Source: CAZSDW01 sp964605705
Lineage (GTDB): Bacteria > Fidelibacterota > UBA2242
Reading direction: 5' to 3'
NCBI GenBank assembly: GCA_964605705.1
Contig: CAZSDW010000024.1
Span: 1-51,135 of the forward strand
Length of the DNA: 51,135 nucleotides
Below are positions 49,743-51,135 of the stretch, piece by piece. The first letter of the stretch is position 1; each line of letters starts with the position of its first letter. The notes below the pieces were generated by a model. It was not told the origin of the DNA. It was given only the letters and a program-made list of their open reading frames with translations, and did no database searches. The position numbers and the translations under genes are program-made.

Positions 49743-51135
49743 ATGAAAAAATTGATGTGTTTAATCACAATTATAATAATCCTATGGCAAACCGCTTCCG
49801 ATGCCCAAATGGATGGTCTTCATGGAGACGATGCAGAGTCCAGAATGGGGGTCCATTCAGGAAACCAGTTTCGAACCAGTTTTTTTAACGACGGTACGTT
49901 TGGGGGAAGACCAAATCATCCTCCCCAGGTTGCGGGTGAATGGCCGATCGGTTCGGGACATTATTACCTGGTCGATGGTAATATCTTTATAGGATCAGAG
50001 GTAACCGACGCTCAGAATAACACCTATCCTATCATCAGTGAAAATAAGAGCATGGACATTGGTGGTTCGCGAGGGGACAAGTGCGGTGCTGATCAACATT
50101 GGTGTACATTTTTGCCGCTGCCCGGTTTTGCCAATCCCAATAACGATAAAATCGCCATGAGCAAATGGCCTGATTCGTGGCCATCCTACTGGCCTGATAT
50201 CGCCGATCCCAACAACGAACGCTTTTCCCCGGATGGCTGGGCTGGCGCCTGGAATGGTTATTTTGGGAAAAATATATTCAACGCTGATGAAGAAAGCTAT
50301 TTTATTGCCGATGATTATGAAAACAAAGAATTTTATCCATATTTCATTCCCGATACGACAAATTTAGATAGAGGCGGGCTGGGCATACGAATGTATGTTC
50401 GCAATTTCCAGTGGTCATTCCGGGATGTTGATGATGTCTTTTTCACGGTTTTCGATTTTGAAAACATCGGAACATACACTCATCATAAAATGGTCTCAGC
50501 CTATAAAATCGGCAATACTATGGGCGAAGATAATGTTGGAGCAGACGCCGGCGATGATGAAGCCGATTTCAACCGTGATCTGAACCTTGTATATTTGTAT
50601 GATCAAGATGATTTTGGGGCAGGTAATTGGACTCCGGTGGGTTACATGGGAGCCACTTTTCTGGAAAGTCCGGGAATTGCTAACGATGGAATCGACAATG
50701 ATAATGACGGTGTTGACTATAGTGGTCCGGTTATTGACTGTACCATGTTTGAATCGAAAATCCTGTCTGCAGATGCTCAGATTGTCATTATAAATTATAA
50801 CACATACGAACGTACCCTGACCACCTTGGAGGATCTCGGCGGCAGCTATGAATTCACTTTCAATCACCGTGAATATAGCTATCATATTGGAGACACTGTC
50901 CAGGAAATAGGCGATAACCTGATAGATGACAACCTGAATGGTTTAATTGATGAAAATCGCGGCTGTGACAATGGATTAGGTACTGTCATATATCTCTATG
51001 AAGGATATAAATGTATCGATTACTTCAGCGGAAGCGGCGCCGATAATCCGCTGATCGATGAACGACGAGATGACGGTATTGATAATAATGGTAATTGGAA
51101 TTCCGAATTTGATGACACCGGTGTGGACGGATTGT
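49743..51135 (+). CDS. Secreted Asp/Asn-rich protein, 3' end beyond the window
   Basis: An open frame with no stop runs from ATG 49743 to the window end (464 codons). AAGGAG precedes the start by 6 bases. A signal peptide (LMCLITIIIILWQTASDAQ) leads into a soluble exported protein with aromatic- and Gly-rich stretches. From about residue 315 it has repeated calcium-binding-like clusters such as NDGIDNDNDGVDY, DDNLNGLIDENRG and DDGIDNNGNWNSEFDD, similar to type-3 thrombospondin or dockerin-like loops found in large surface proteins of FCB bacteria. The missing C-terminus may hold a sorting domain. Function unknown. Confidence 0.85.
   Translation, partial: MKKLMCLITIIIILWQTASDAQMDGLHGDDAESRMGVHSGNQFRTSFFNDGTFGGRPNHPPQVAGEWPIGSGHYYLVDGNIFIGSEVTDAQNNTYPIISENKSMDIGGSRGDKCGADQHWCTFLPLPGFANPNNDKIAMSKWPDSWPSYWPDIADPNNERFSPDGWAGAWNGYFGKNIFNADEESYFIADDYENKEFYPYFIPDTTNLDRGGLGIRMYVRNFQWSFRDVDDVFFTVFDFENIGTYTHHKMVSAYKIGNTMGEDNVGADAGDDEADFNRDLNLVYLYDQDDFGAGNWTPVGYMGATFLESPGIANDGIDNDNDGVDYSGPVIDCTMFESKILSADAQIVIINYNTYERTLTTLEDLGGSYEFTFNHREYSYHIGDTVQEIGDNLIDDNLNGLIDENRGCDNGLGTVIYLYEGYKCIDYFSGSGADNPLIDERRDDGIDNNGNWNSEFDDTGVDGL

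Overview
The window looks like a metagenome-assembled scaffold (two runs of exactly 100 N, at 194-293 and 9611-9710) from an anaerobic Gram-negative-type bacterium. The taxonomic signal points to the FCB superphylum, perhaps Calditrichota/KSB1/Marinimicrobia-like: a beta-propeller (Reg_prop/Y_Y_Y) sensor kinase, lipoproteins with lipoboxes, a large secreted Asp/Asn-rich protein, and Bacteroidetes-like TAnnTTTG promoter motifs in front of several genes. This placement is inference; there is no rRNA or ribosomal protein here to settle it.

Layout. (1) 1-1000: a small GIY-YIG nuclease gene between long direct repeats that end exactly at the 3' CCA of a tRNA-Arg(CCG). (2) 1001-2017: a parvulin-type peptidyl-prolyl isomerase lipoprotein, then a terminator. 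(3) 2069-9035, minus strand: a complete Rnf ferredoxin:NAD+ oxidoreductase operon (rnfC-D-G-E-A-B, an RseC-like gene, apbE), with a double-length RnfG. (4) 9240-9593: tmRNA (ssrA), followed after an assembly gap by a second GIY-YIG gene again between direct repeats. (5) 10228-19625: glycosyltransferase, TPR lipoprotein, an unknown exported protein, a large periplasmic-sensing histidine kinase with its NtrC-type partner, and an RmlC-like cupin. (6) 19761-27877, plus strand: an unusual cluster of diverged complex I homologues (D-, H-, J-, K-, L-, M-, N-like) with no electron-input subunits. The usual protonatable and catalytic motifs are eroded, yet every reading frame is intact. This is the best candidate for an undescribed system. 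(7) 27890-31928: a nicotinamidase-like hydrolase, a 53-residue membrane peptide, and a 992-residue receiver/PPDK-N-like ATP-grasp protein. (8) 31929-43629, minus strand: TetR regulator, Mrp antiporter genes, and an Mbx/Mbs-like membrane oxidoreductase whose two antiporter modules are fused in one polypeptide and whose soluble end is a ferredoxin-GltD fusion, closed by a CBS protein. (9) 43716-51135: a YwaF-like membrane protein, an MBL-fold hydrolase, MutY with an intact Nudix box, an exported enolase-superfamily epimerase, a YfcC-type transporter, and the 5' part of a secreted protein running off the end.

How the genes fit together. Rnf and the Mbx-like complex would both connect reduced ferredoxin and NAD(P)H pools to ion gradients; ApbE would attach FMN to RnfD and RnfG. 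The eroded complex I-like cluster has no visible electron entry, so if it forms a complex it probably does something other than standard NADH:quinone oxidoreduction. The two GIY-YIG units next to structural RNA genes look like members of one class of tiny repeat-flanked element.
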